NCBI GenBank assembly: GCA_003313425.1
Contig: NHZP01000062.1
Location: forward strand, 124,001-188,000
Source: Pseudopyrenochaeta lycopersici
Lineage: Eukaryota > Ascomycota > Dothideomycetes > Pleosporales > Pseudopyrenochaetaceae
Reading direction: 5' to 3'
Length of the DNA stretch: 64,000 nt
Below, piece by piece: positions 22,176 to 32,130 of this stretch. The notes below the pieces were generated by a model that did not search any database, was not told the origin of the DNA, and was given only the letters and a program-made list of their open reading frames with translations. The position numbers and the translations under genes were made by a program. Within the stretch, counting starts at the first letter, position 1. Every line of letters starts with the position of its first letter.

Positions 22176-25100
22176 ATGGAGCATGGCGGCGATCAGAGTC
22201 CCTGGTGTATGAATCCAGAGCATCACCTCAGTGGCGGCGTACCCAGCTGCGATAATCACACCATCAATCATCCTCATTACAATGGACCGGTCTTTCACGT
22301 ACCAAGAACGCCTCCGGGTCAGCAGAATGGCCAACCGCTTGATCCACAGCAAGTTAGAAGAAAGAAAGTCCGGGCCACCCAGGCGTGTAACCACTGCCGT
22401 TCGCGGAGGCAGAAATGCGACGAAGCCCGGCCATGCCAGTTCTGCAGAGAGAACAATTTCGATTGCCAGTACAAGGACGTTCGACCTCCAAAGTGCGTAG
22501 CCACCTACTTCTGTACGGTTCGTCGCTGACACTTTGCAGACAAGATAGAAGCATGGTGCAGCTCCAGGACATTGTGAACAACATATCTGATGTCCTGAGC
22601 AGCTTCGTAGGTGAATTTAACACATGGAAGCAGAGCATTGAGAGCCGACTACCACCAGGGCGAGGCCTCCAGATGATCTCGAATCACGCTTCGCCTGAAG
22701 CGGCTTTCGCTGCCCCCATGAGGGATCCCAGCATGTCGAGATGGCCTACGCCTGTTCAGGGAAGAGGCCAGCTTCGTCGAGTGAGTAGCATGGATATGGA
22801 ACCGCCTATCGGTGCGCAAGCATCAACTCCAATCAAGCAAGAAGTCATTCTGGCTGCACCTCAGCAGCCAGCGACACCGGCCGATAACGTGAGGACCGAT
22901 CAAAGCCGCGCCACGAACAGTGGCCCGAGAGAAAAGAGTGGTCTTCAAAGTGACCACACTACCCCAGCTCACAAGCTGTTGGCAGAGTGGCATTCCATGA
23001 CTACCTTCTACAAAGACGTTGACTACTTGAACCGATTGGTAGACAGTGGCCGTCAAGTGTCGGACTATCCCATGCAGCTTGAGCAGGATCGCGGGCTGAT
23101 ACGCGTTTGGGGCGTGGGCGAAGGGCAAGATCTGAACGATGGAGCGCAAGGACCCGGCAGTCCCGAGAGCAGTAACGCTTCGGACGTAACTTTGCCGGCA
23201 CCAGGAAAAGATAGTCTGTGGGGCCACCCGCCTCTAGACCACTTCAATCCAGGTGCGTTGAGCAGCGACACGCCTCGAGAGTATCCTGGCAATGAAGGAG
23301 GGCTTGGTCCAGATGGCCTACTAAACCTCCATTCCAAGACACTGCAAGACCTGCTCCAATCGTACCTCAAGAACATGCACAACCTGCATCCATTCCTAAA
23401 CCCTACCACGCTTAAAAGGATGGTCCATGACTTCATTGAACAGTACAGCCCCGATGTGAGGCCCGCGAACGCTGGGTCACCCACCGTCACCTGTCTACAT
23501 CATCAGCTCCATCAAAGTGTCAAAAGAAAGCGATCTAGCAGCGGCTTTGGTGAGCCTTATTCACCTAGAGGTGCGATTGAACGCTCGTTGCGAAACGCCA
23601 TCGTCCTGCTTGTCCTCGCACTCGGAAAAGTGTGCGCCTACGACCGTAAGCTGCCTGCACCTCAAAGTGACAAGACTCCACTCCTAAACGGTGTCTGGGG
23701 CCACCCTCGAGAGTCTCCACATCCCAATGGTAGCTTCAACAGCGAAAGCTTCGATGACAACCGTCCAAGGAACATCGACATTTTGCCAGGGATGGCATAC
23801 TTTTCATACGCTACGGACATTCTAGGAAACCAGCAAGGTGGAAATACTGTGGCACACGCACAGGCCATGATTCTAGCTGCCCTTTACCTCAGCCAGTTTG
23901 CAAGAGTCCTGGAGAGCTGGAGTTGGATCAATAATGCTTGCCGGATCACCATGGTTCTCATCAAAGCGTAAGCATGACCTTCGAGTCCTATTGATTTGGT
24001 TTGACGAATGCTTCAGTGATTATCCCAAGCTTATTCGCCGCTACTATATCGACCAGAAAGCCTCTCTTACTGCCAAGGAGCGATATAGACTGAATCTAGT
24101 GATGTGCGTCTACTGGACATGTCTCCAACTAGAATCGTCAGTCGCCGTGACCCTCTCTTCTTTACCATTTGCTAAACGTTGCGCAGGGACATTTTGGCTG
24201 AGATGAGCACACTTCCGCCGAGCAACATCTCTGCGTATCAGAGCGACATCATGTACCCTGAAGGCATGTATGAGTATGAGAAGTTTAGTGAAGAGATTGA
24301 AGACCGACGAGGAGAACATCCTGGCAACATCTCAATGCTGATTTACTCGAGTCAGATATGGCTTCGTGTAATCCTCAACGAGGCACACAATGCTCTGTAC
24401 GGAGCAAATGGGTGCTCGAGCCTCGATACAAGCAACGTCAAAGAGGTTGCGGAACACGCAAGCAGCCACATCGACACCCTGGAGAGCTGGAGACGGGTCT
24501 TGCCACCACAGTTGGCCTGGAAGGATGAAGATCTGCCTTCAACCGACCTGAATATGGCCCGCTTGCGCGCAAAATACTATGGGGGGCTTTACATGATGTT
24601 GCGTCCTTACCTACGGATTGCGAGTCAAAGCATCGAGTTTCCGCCTAACGCAGCAAGCGCGAGTTATTCGTCACAGCACAATGCACTAGCATATACTGAA
24701 GACTATGTCTCAACACCCGCCAGCAAGAATGAACCGGTCGTCGAATTGTCTGAGCCCCAGCGCAAGATCATCGATGCTGCATGCCAATGCATAGACAACG
24801 CAATCCGGAGTACTATTGCATTCGATCGTGTCGGCGCCCCTCCGGATAGTGCATATAACGATTACAAAAGTACCCGTATACGTAGACTCGTACTGACGAA
24901 CATCTTTGGTACACTTCACGCGTAAGTCACACCCCTTGATCACAACACTGTCTTTCTCACACTTTCTAGACAATTCGGAAACATGCTCGTCCTCGCATCG
25001 GTCTACAAATCCAAGCTCTACCCCCTCCTGCCAACGGACACGCCCCTTACCAAGAAAAACCTTACTGCCCTTTTAAAACGCACCATAGATGTGCTAGAAG

Positions 25101-25186
25101 AAGTTGCGCCGAACTCTCCAATTCTCAAAGTGGATCTCGAAATCCTGAAAGATGTCGGTAAACAGAAGGGCCTCATACCAGTTTGA
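22176..25186 (+). CDS. Zn2Cys6 fungal transcription factor
   Basis: Nuclear regulator of unknown targets. Five exons (22176-22492, 22540-23967, 24017-24136, 24187-24921, 24970-25186) give 938 aa; the introns are 47-50 nt with GT-AG ends and CTGAC/CTAAAC-type branch sites, and all phases agree. Residues 71-97 contain CNHCRSRRQKCDEARPCQFC and the sixth cysteine, exactly CX2CX6CX5CX2CX6C, preceded by a basic patch. A short coiled coil for dimerisation follows (QLQDIVNNISDVLSSF). The middle, from about residue 290, with LLQSYLKNMHNLHPFLNP, and the later helical region resemble the fungal-specific transcription factor domain. No damage is visible. It is the cleanest host gene in the left half. Confidence 0.9.
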
Positions 25187-25316
25187 GCTACAGCCGAGCA
25201 ACACCTCACCGCATGCTTCGTTCAGGCGCATTACTCCGGGATCTGCGTCCGCGCCTCGCGTGTTCCTTACGTACAGTACCGAGGTGGCTCTCGTAACGCC
25301 CGCCAGGCTTGCTAAT

Positions 25317-25403
25317 TAATCAATCAACTCAACTCCACTTGGGGTATGGATTGAGTTGATTGATGAGGCTCTGCTCAAAAAGCTCAGTTGAGTTGATTGA
25401 TTA
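25317..25403. repeat. Short inverted repeat, MITE-like
   Basis: TAATCAATCAACTCAACT (25317-25334) is mirrored exactly at 25386-25403, with a further GAGTTGATTGAT copy between. No target duplication was found. It may be a tiny fold-back element or the subterminal end of a lost one. Confidence 0.5.
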
Positions 25404-26199
25404 CCGAAAACCGCGGTTGAATTGAGTTGAATTCTAGACTCGGCTATGCCAATGAAATGCCCCTACTGTTTTTCATCCATGGCGCTGGCATCGCTAATAA
25501 TGGCTCCGACACCTCTCTACGTCTCTCCTTCGACATTAGCTCTTTATAACCAAGACTACTTTTTCTCTCTATACTGTTGGCATTCGGCAACCATAACCCT
25601 ATCTATGCACAGGAAGAGCCAGTCTAGCTCAGCATGCTACTCGAGGAGCTCGTCTCGCATCGCTATACACGCTTGTAGTTTGTCAGTGTCATCGTTGATT
25701 GATTGCAGACGCGCTCAGAAGGCCTCAATCTTCGCAGGAACTGGATTGACATCTGAAGTACTATTGCTACGATGAATTAGTCTTCGGAAAAGCAGAAAAG
25801 ATGTCTTCTCAACCTCTGATTGGAGGGATCTATCGTGGCTACCGCATAGCTAGAGACAGCCTGTTGCAAGCTAGGCTACCCTAACATAGTATTGCAGAGT
25901 GGCATGATAAGATGATTGTAAAGTTTGGGTTAGCACTAAAGCCTAATACGCCAGGTCACGCGACGAGCCAGCCAAAGTAAAAGGTCAAGACTGAACCTAC
26001 TGCTGATTAGCTACCGGTGAACCTGAGGTTGTTTGCTAAGTAAGACTATAAGACTGTAAGACCATCCTTCTTTTTAAATACCGTTTTGACTAATAAGCCT
26101 TATCTTCTCGCAAGGATTAGTCATACTATAGCATAGTACTAGTGACATCACTCACGATCGAAACCACTTAGCACCACCACTCAGCACCTACCATCAATA
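25404..26199 (-). other. Decayed sequence, possible coiled-coil gene remnant
   Basis: The minus strand from 25775 to 25440 keeps a protein-like texture (KIEAF, ARLQSINDDTDKLQACIA, DELLE, HAELDWLFL) broken by several TAG/TGA codons. I do not recognise it. The rest to 26199 shows nothing. Confidence 0.25.
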
Positions 26200-26330
26200 C
26201 GATTGTTATCCTTTACCATGGCGGCCACTCCTTTATCAATCAGCAGCCGCACTACTACCTAGGGCCCTTCCTCAGATGCCTAGTACAGCACCGTCTACCC
26301 GTCGTTGTCCTTGCTGTCTACGTCCTTGTA
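26200..26330 (-). pseudogene. Ankyrin-repeat fragment with several stop codons
   Basis: On the minus strand the segment reads VDSKDNDG-stop-TVLY-stop-ASEEGP-stop-VVVRLLIDKGVAAMVKDNN. This is one ankyrin repeat (DxxGxTxLxxAxxxGxxxVVxLLLxxGA) with three TAG codons. At least one replaces the repeat's tryptophan or arginine position, as RIP would do. No neighbouring intact repeats were found. Confidence 0.5.
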
Positions 26331-27172
26331 GAGCCAAGGCCTCTGGCTATTCCTTCAGTACTACTTTTACCCATAGCATAATTCTGAAGAAGCACGCCAC
26401 ATGCAGTATTAGTAGATACATACGTTGATATCGCCAATTCACTTCCTGATAAGCCGTCCAATAGTTCTCTAGCAAAGGAGAGTCATTCTGAAAGAATGGC
26501 TCCGCAGATTCAAAGAGCTAAGCTGCTAGTGTTAAACATTTCTTGCATGTTCGGGGCCAGTGAATAGCTGCGTATTGCAATAGCAGGGACTTCTAGGAGG
26601 TGAATAGGCCTTTAAGCCTTAGATGCATACGCTAGAGGCTATTCTATACAATGCACTCGGGACACGCCCGCGCTTGCTCTCACTCTTAAGAAAGGTCCGC
26701 ACAGGGCAATCTCATCACGGGTCGCTTGCTTTCAAGTGATGGGCCTATACGGAGCGTGAACACCTACTGCAGCTGCTAACTCTCACAGCTGTAGAGGGCG
26801 CAAAGCTGACCTACCACCGCAAGATCAATGAGCTTGTATGCCGTCACTTGACTGGGATCTGTAGCAGCATGCGGCTGTATATCACTGGCAGGCCGCTTGG
26901 AAGAGCTTTAAGAGCCTCGATTACTTGATAACGTGTCCGCCTTTGCAACAGCTCGTGCATCGCTAAGCCCATCCATAGGGATGTCCCCCTCAGCGCGGTC
27001 AAGCACCGCCCTCACCACACTCGTCAAGCCCACCAAGCACATAGAACACAGCCCCTAGGTCAGGGTCACTGACGAGCTTGTGAAAGATGATCCAAGCGCT
27101 TCTAGCGATGACAGCGTCTGCTGTCCCCTTGGCGCACTAGACTTCCCGTCCTGGTGGCTGCAGAATCTCTTA
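26331..27172. other. Gene-free stretch
   Basis: No supportable coding or repeat feature. The base composition is mixed and short frames are broken. Confidence 0.3.
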
Positions 27173-28891
27173 TTAGCAGAGTGTAAACTTCTGAAGAGGG
27201 CCACTGTTCCCGTGGTCGGTATGCCAAGGAAAACTATATATAAACCTTTCCTGATCCTTCTGTTTCCTAATCATGCCCATGATAACCAGCGCCGGCCCCA
27301 AAAACATGAAGCGCCCATGTGCCTCGGGTCGCAGAATGAAAGGCAGGTCTGACCCAGAAGCGTGAATCATGATATCTCCCGCCCGTACCAAGTGTGACAC
27401 GAAAGCGTGACATTGGTGTCGGAAAGAATTATACCCCTCTAAGACAAAGCCCTTAGGCTCCAGGTCAACCCAGACGTATAAGCACCGTTCCTCGAGAATC
27501 TTGTACAACTCCTCGATGCCTTTGTTGCCTTGGTTTTTCGGCATCCACTTGTCACTAGAAATGCAACTCTCCAGCCCTACTCCATTACACTGATATCCTA
27601 GGAATGACGAGCTGTATTCGCGGTGCAGTCCACTTTCCCACGGACAAGCTGTGGAGGGGATAACTCCAATGCGTCTACCCTCGAGCTGCAGGAGACCATG
27701 CTCGCTGTAAATTTGTCGTGGAGGTCGCGCCCAGCTCGCGCAGAAGTGGAAGACGCCCAATTGAATCCTCAACCGCGTGATATTCTGACGCAAATCAATA
27801 GCCCAAGACGGCAAGTCTTTGGCAGTGGTGCTCCTGTTGTGAAAGATTTGAAGGCAGGCTAGATCCTCGCTGACGTTAATGGAGTGCTTTAGGAAATCCT
27901 GATACACCAGCGACACTGTCTTAGAATAGTCGATCTCTGGGAAGCCTATGGTTTCGTCACCCTCTTTCTTAGTCATTTCTGCAATGATGCCCAGAACTGC
28001 GAAGACCTTGTCCTGGGGTAAAGTCGCCTCGTACAGGCTGCTGCGCATGATCATCGTGAACCAAACCTGGCGATACACTTCCCCCCGGTACTGGCGATAG
28101 TTGCAGTCAAACTTGAACAAGACATAGGTCTGCTTGGCTCTCAGGGCTTGTTCCTGAGGGTCTTGATGGGGTCTGAAGGTGTCCAGGTCTGGAAGCAACT
28201 CTTCCATGACATACTTGAACTGATCAAACGTACACTCATGCCACCCGCAGGCAATGTGGACCTCGCGAGCGGCCTGAACCTCCTGCCTGATCCAAGTCCG
28301 ACGAAACCACGGCTTGTTCTCAATGAGCTCGGAGGCCGCTTTTCGCGCCGCCTTGGCATCAAAAAAAGCCTTGCGGTCCGAACCTTTTGTCCCATGGGCA
28401 TTGAACAAGGCAAAGAGTTCGGCATCATTGCCGGTCGGTAGGCCAAGCCAAACAACGACCCTGTCCGCTTTGAGATAGATGCTGAACATCAATCCCACTT
28501 GCGCAGATTTCTCGCTGAGGTCTTTCTGGTTGATGCAGACGGCATCAATCCACAGGACACGGTCTTGTCCTAGGTGTCGAAGTTCTTGTAGTCCCTCAAA
28601 GAGATTAGCTGAGACCCAGAATGGCAGCCCATTCACCTGGATCATCGACGAAGGTTGCGGGTCTCCCCAAGTGTAGGATAGTGCTTCGTAACGCGCCTTC
28701 ACGGAGCTTCCTGCAACTGTGGCGCCTGACTTCTTGAGGTCCACTGTGAAGAGATCACATAGAATCTGGGATTGGGGGTTGGCCGAAGAATGAACTCTCA
28801 GAAGTCGTGTCTGAGCGGGACCAAGGGGTTGGTACACCTGGCACTGCGCCTTTAATTGAGCTTCGCGCTCGGACACGGCCATACTGTTCAT
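27173..28891 (-). CDS. HET-domain protein (heterokaryon incompatibility)
   Basis: Single-exon 572-aa protein; ATG 28891 (a second ATG at 28882 is possible). Residues 68-77 (YEALSYTWGD) and 113-122 (LWIDAVCINQ) are the two hallmark HET motifs, followed by WLG, PWFRRTWIRQE and the usual helical middle with VFAVLGI. HET domains trigger programmed cell death after non-self recognition in hyphal fusion. The C-terminal part keeps GDIMIHASGSDLPFILRP and GRFMFLGPA, typical of long HET proteins, but the last 30 residues look unlike the family ending, so the C-terminus may have been replaced. No fused sensor domain is present. Confidence 0.88.
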   Translation of the reverse strand: MNSMAVSEREAQLKAQCQVYQPLGPAQTRLLRVHSSANPQSQILCDLFTVDLKKSGATVAGSSVKARYEALSYTWGDPQPSSMIQVNGLPFWVSANLFEGLQELRHLGQDRVLWIDAVCINQKDLSEKSAQVGLMFSIYLKADRVVVWLGLPTGNDAELFALFNAHGTKGSDRKAFFDAKAARKAASELIENKPWFRRTWIRQEVQAAREVHIACGWHECTFDQFKYVMEELLPDLDTFRPHQDPQEQALRAKQTYVLFKFDCNYRQYRGEVYRQVWFTMIMRSSLYEATLPQDKVFAVLGIIAEMTKKEGDETIGFPEIDYSKTVSLVYQDFLKHSINVSEDLACLQIFHNRSTTAKDLPSWAIDLRQNITRLRIQLGVFHFCASWARPPRQIYSEHGLLQLEGRRIGVIPSTACPWESGLHREYSSSFLGYQCNGVGLESCISSDKWMPKNQGNKGIEELYKILEERCLYVWVDLEPKGFVLEGYNSFRHQCHAFVSHLVRAGDIMIHASGSDLPFILRPEAHGRFMFLGPALVIMGMIRKQKDQERFIYSFPWHTDHGNSGPLQKFTLC

Positions 28892-28964
28892 TGTTGTGGC
28901 AAGGGGACTTTAATATAATTTTAATGACGTTAAAGGGACATCTGGAGAGTTCAAGCCATCTTAT

Positions 28965-29120
28965 AACTTTATTATTATTATTGTTGTTGTTATTTCCTAC
29001 TCGGTTTCTGCCGCGTTTTCTACGCAGCTATGCCCAGTTCGACTGGCTTGGCAGGCAGCTGGCGTGACGCGGATGCGTTCTTCCGCGTCGCCCCACTTGC
29101 CATCTGTCTCCAGACGCCTG
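28965..29120 (-). mobile_element. Second LINE 3' end, tail only
   Basis: On the minus strand the sequence matches the 3' end of the LINE at 6546-7232 (shared CCGAGTAGGA terminus, the GCATAGCTGCG core and surrounding bases) over about 130 bp. The tail here is AAC and AAT trinucleotide repeats (28970-28992 plus strand) rather than CCAAT/CAT. No coding sequence is left. Confidence 0.65.
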
Positions 29121-29250
29121 CCCAAAACACCACACACAGCGAGAACTTGATTCTTGGAATTCAGTCGTAATTTCGTGCTCAAACGGTCGCTCTTGACGCC
29201 AATTGACTAGCCAGCACCCAGCCGCAGCAGCCCACTGCGCCTGACGTGCC

Positions 29251-29549
29251 ATGGCGACACCGTGGCCTCAGCAGCCCGCATGGCCAACCCCATTCCGCGA
29301 GCACGCTACACGCCTCAGCACCTACCTTCAGGACGCGCTGACCTGTATCGACCGCACGCAAAGCCAGCCCGTGCCGGCAGACCTCGTCAAGGTCATTATC
29401 CATGGCACGCTGACATTCATACTGAAAGTGCAACACGCCCCGACCTCAGCACAGTGTGCGACGCGCTCAGCATCCTGCAAACCGAGGCCAAAGCGTCCTC
29501 GGACAACGCTGCACGAATGCTTAGCAAGGAGGTGCTAGACCCGCTGTAG
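29251..29549 (+). pseudogene. LINE ORF1 (gag-like) fragment, frameshifted
   Basis: The first frame reads PFREHATRLSTYLQDALTCI and ADLVKVIIHGTLTFILKVQ; the continuation LSTVCDALSILQTEAKASSD is in the next frame, so there is one indel near 29440. Such short helical segments start the ORF1 of Tad-type retrotransposons in fungi. The evidence is pattern-level only. Confidence 0.42.
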
Positions 29550-29639
29550 CCATGAGGTTGCAAATGGCTCTGTAGTGCAATGTCCCGAAACCCTGGCGCT
29601 ATAACACAGGTCGGTTTTGATTTTTCCAATTTGTTGCGA

Positions 29640-30390
29640 GATGTTCTGGCGGGAAAAGCACCGCCTGCGACATGCACTTTCGCAGGAGATCAAGGAACGT
29701 TGGGAGTATGAACAGCCTGTACGCGATGTCGAACGACAACTTGCTGGTATCGAGGTAAAAGTCGACCCAGGGATACTTCTCGATATGATGCCGCCAGCGC
29801 AAAAGGAATTAGCTGATTTATTTCTTCCTCAATCAGGGACTACTATAGAGGAGGAGATGCGTAGTCGCAATAGGGCTACTCGGGCCGTTACGCTGTATGG
29901 TGGGATTGAAGAGGGTGGGATGAACCCTCTTCGAACCAAGTGACGGAGCGAAAACGTCATCCCGCCAGCTAAAAGCCAGCCCGATTGCGACGACGAAATG
30001 TTAGAAGCAGCGAAGGTATCGCTGTACAAAGAGAAGAGACTGAATGTTGGATTTACAGGCTCTTCGGCACGATGAGGAGAGGAGACTATCGACATGATAG
30101 GTATTGTCTTCATTATTGTCCGAGGTCGGTGTCACGTCTAGTCGGTTGAGTGCTACATATAAAGATGGCGCTAGCAGGGGTCTGTCTGTTTATGTAATCC
30201 CAACACTGAAGAGATGTTGGAAATGCGTCGGTAACCCTAATCTTACGATCGAAGAAAGGATATATGAATCTGGCCGTGAAGGCGATCTTAACAGGGGATT
30301 GCCTTACCTGCGAGCTTTGTCAGGTATCCCTAGTAGATAAGATGCATTTACAGCGACACGGTCTAGACATTCACGGGACGGTGACGTAAA
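29640..30390 (+). pseudogene. DUF3435 recombinase C-terminal remnant, copy A (zinc-finger tail)
   Basis: Homologous to the minus-strand sequence at 54936-55613. Shared blocks are KERWEYEQPVRDVERQLAG, MPPAQKELAD, EEGGMNP and, after an insertion, KRCWKCVGNPNLTIEERIYE and CELCQVSLVDKMHLQRHGLD. These belong to the part following the tyrosine-recombinase domain in fungal DUF3435 proteins, the family that includes Starship captains and crypton-like recombinases. The copy has a stop at 29941, an inserted 161-bp element (30045-30205), and lost about 12 codons between the two zinc-finger halves. No recombinase core remains. Confidence 0.65.
30045..30205 (+). mobile_element. Probable solo LTR, 161 bp
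   Basis: It starts TGTTGGATTTACA and ends TGTAATCCCAACA (13-bp imperfect inverted ends with TG...CA termini), and is flanked by CTGAA at 30040-30044 and 30206-30210. A 5-bp duplication and TG...CA ends are standard for LTR retrotransposons. A TATAAA-like motif lies inside near 30159. The interruption is confirmed by comparison with copy B, which lacks it. Confidence 0.72.
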
Positions 30391-31740
30391 GTTGATTCTC
30401 GGAATGAGGAGGATATTTACAGCGTTGGCGATCGTCGTACGCGAACGTAGCGTACACGTATCTTTATTCAGTACAAGCACATGAGGCCGGTGGTGTCTAG
30501 CAGGTTGGGCTCGCCGCTGTGCTGTGTCGCAAGCCTCTGTGCTATCGAGGTCGTTCACGGTGGCTTGCTAGTTGTTGGGCGTGCAAGGACAGATCGTTAT
30601 CGACGCACAGTGGGCGTGCATCATGGGTAGATGGCCTTTCTGTAGGCTGACGAAAAGGCTGAGAGCTGAGGAGCATGTGTGGTGGAGGGGTTGCGCCGCA
30701 GATCGTGCACCGCTAGTGATGTTGCGTACGCCTTCCGTTTCCATATCTTAGTGCACAGTGTGCGGGCAAGGCTGTGCCAGAGACTGAAGTTAGAGGGCTG
30801 TAAGTCTAGTTCACCCATCTATACAATGTTGTTATGGTGTTCAGCGGGGCGTTGACTGAATCTGGGGCGTTGAGTGCACGGACACGGTGCGTCATCGCAT
30901 TCAGTTCCGCATCCGGAAATGTGAAGAAGCTAATCAAGCCGAAGAACGCAACAGACATTCTCGATTATTTTGTGATCGGCCACTTCATAATCTGGCCAAG
31001 ATTGGGGCCTTTCGGTGGCCCTGTGGCTCTAGCCGCCTTCAGGCCGCACGCAGTGATACTGATTGTGGGCGATGGAAGAGGAGGCCATCCTGGCGAGCCA
31101 CTACGGACCGATTGTGCCACCTACATCCTCCTCTCACGCCTCCACATGTACATGTGCCTTTCAGAGCGGGTCAAAGTACTGGCAATTGTGGTTCGTTCTA
31201 TGGAGAGTGATAACTAACAGAACCACAAGCAGCGTGTGCGCGGACGATCCAAGCCATGCCCCTCGAGCACCTACGCTTGCCGAGGCTGAGGCTACCTGTT
31301 CAAGTCTCACACATTTAAAAGACAAGAAAAAGGGAAACAGAGACCAGAAGTGATTAGTTGTTGCGGCACATTCGCAAGCGATACTCCAAATGGCGGAGTA
31401 AGACATGTAAGCTTCTAAACTTAGATCTGCGTGTGAAGAAAGGCCACTTTCGACGTTTGCGCGGAGCCCATTTCGCACTCCGCACTCAGCAGTCCATACC
31501 CTCCACCCTTCATTCCACTCTTAGCCTCTCTTTGACTAGGCCTATGTGGTTGCGCCCGCCCTTTGTCTCCATTTCCTCTCCTTCTGCACACTGTCGCTTT
31601 CCCTGTTATTGCGTTGCCTGTAAAGACCTTCGTTCATCATGCGCTCCATACTCATGGTAAGGAACATACCCTCAACAAGACTGCAGGACTGTTTGCCATC
31701 AACGAGGCGGCCAACCAGCTGCAGGATCCGCCATGTATAG
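30391..31740. other. Gene-poor stretch with broken frames
   Basis: Several 60-130 codon frames overlap on both strands (for example 30834-31217 and 31063-31353) but none has a recognisable motif or consistent splicing. I could not support a gene. Confidence 0.3.
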
Positions 31741-31766
31741 CTATTGATGGAAAATGCTTCCCAACA

Positions 31767-31870
31767 CTAGCAGCCAGCGTGCGATCTTCTCAGACTCGCA
31801 GTCGGCGCTGCTATCGGTACTGTAGAATTGCCACAACTGCTTCGTTTCCAGAAACAAGTTCCGAATGAAA
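31767..31870 (+). pseudogene. RNase H fragment of a LINE
   Basis: The plus strand reads QRAIFSDSQSALLSVL followed by a stop. IFSDSQSAL contains the second acidic residue and the following Ser/Ala pattern of the RNase H domain in non-LTR retrotransposons. Only about 30 codons are recognisable. Confidence 0.45.
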
Positions 31871-32130
31871 AGGTTTGTTTCGCACTCCACCCATAGAGGC
31901 TCAATTTGCCCTCCATGCAGCTGAGGTTCCAGATCTGGACCCCCCCCCCTATTTTTACGCCAGACAAATGTCGACCCTATTCTATTTCGGCCCTAGTACT
32001 AAGGTGCAAGATCTAGTGCCTTTCTATTCTTATGCGAGACCTTTTGGGTAGTTGCTATCATAGCTTCCCTTAATCTTTCTTCAACCTCCGTTGCTTACAC
32101 CATCCTTCCTTTCATGCGAATATTTCCGTT

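Noticed and set aside
25440..25775. Plus-strand 109-codon gene
   Set aside because: Cysteine/serine-rich random texture; the complementary strand looks more like a (dead) coding sequence.
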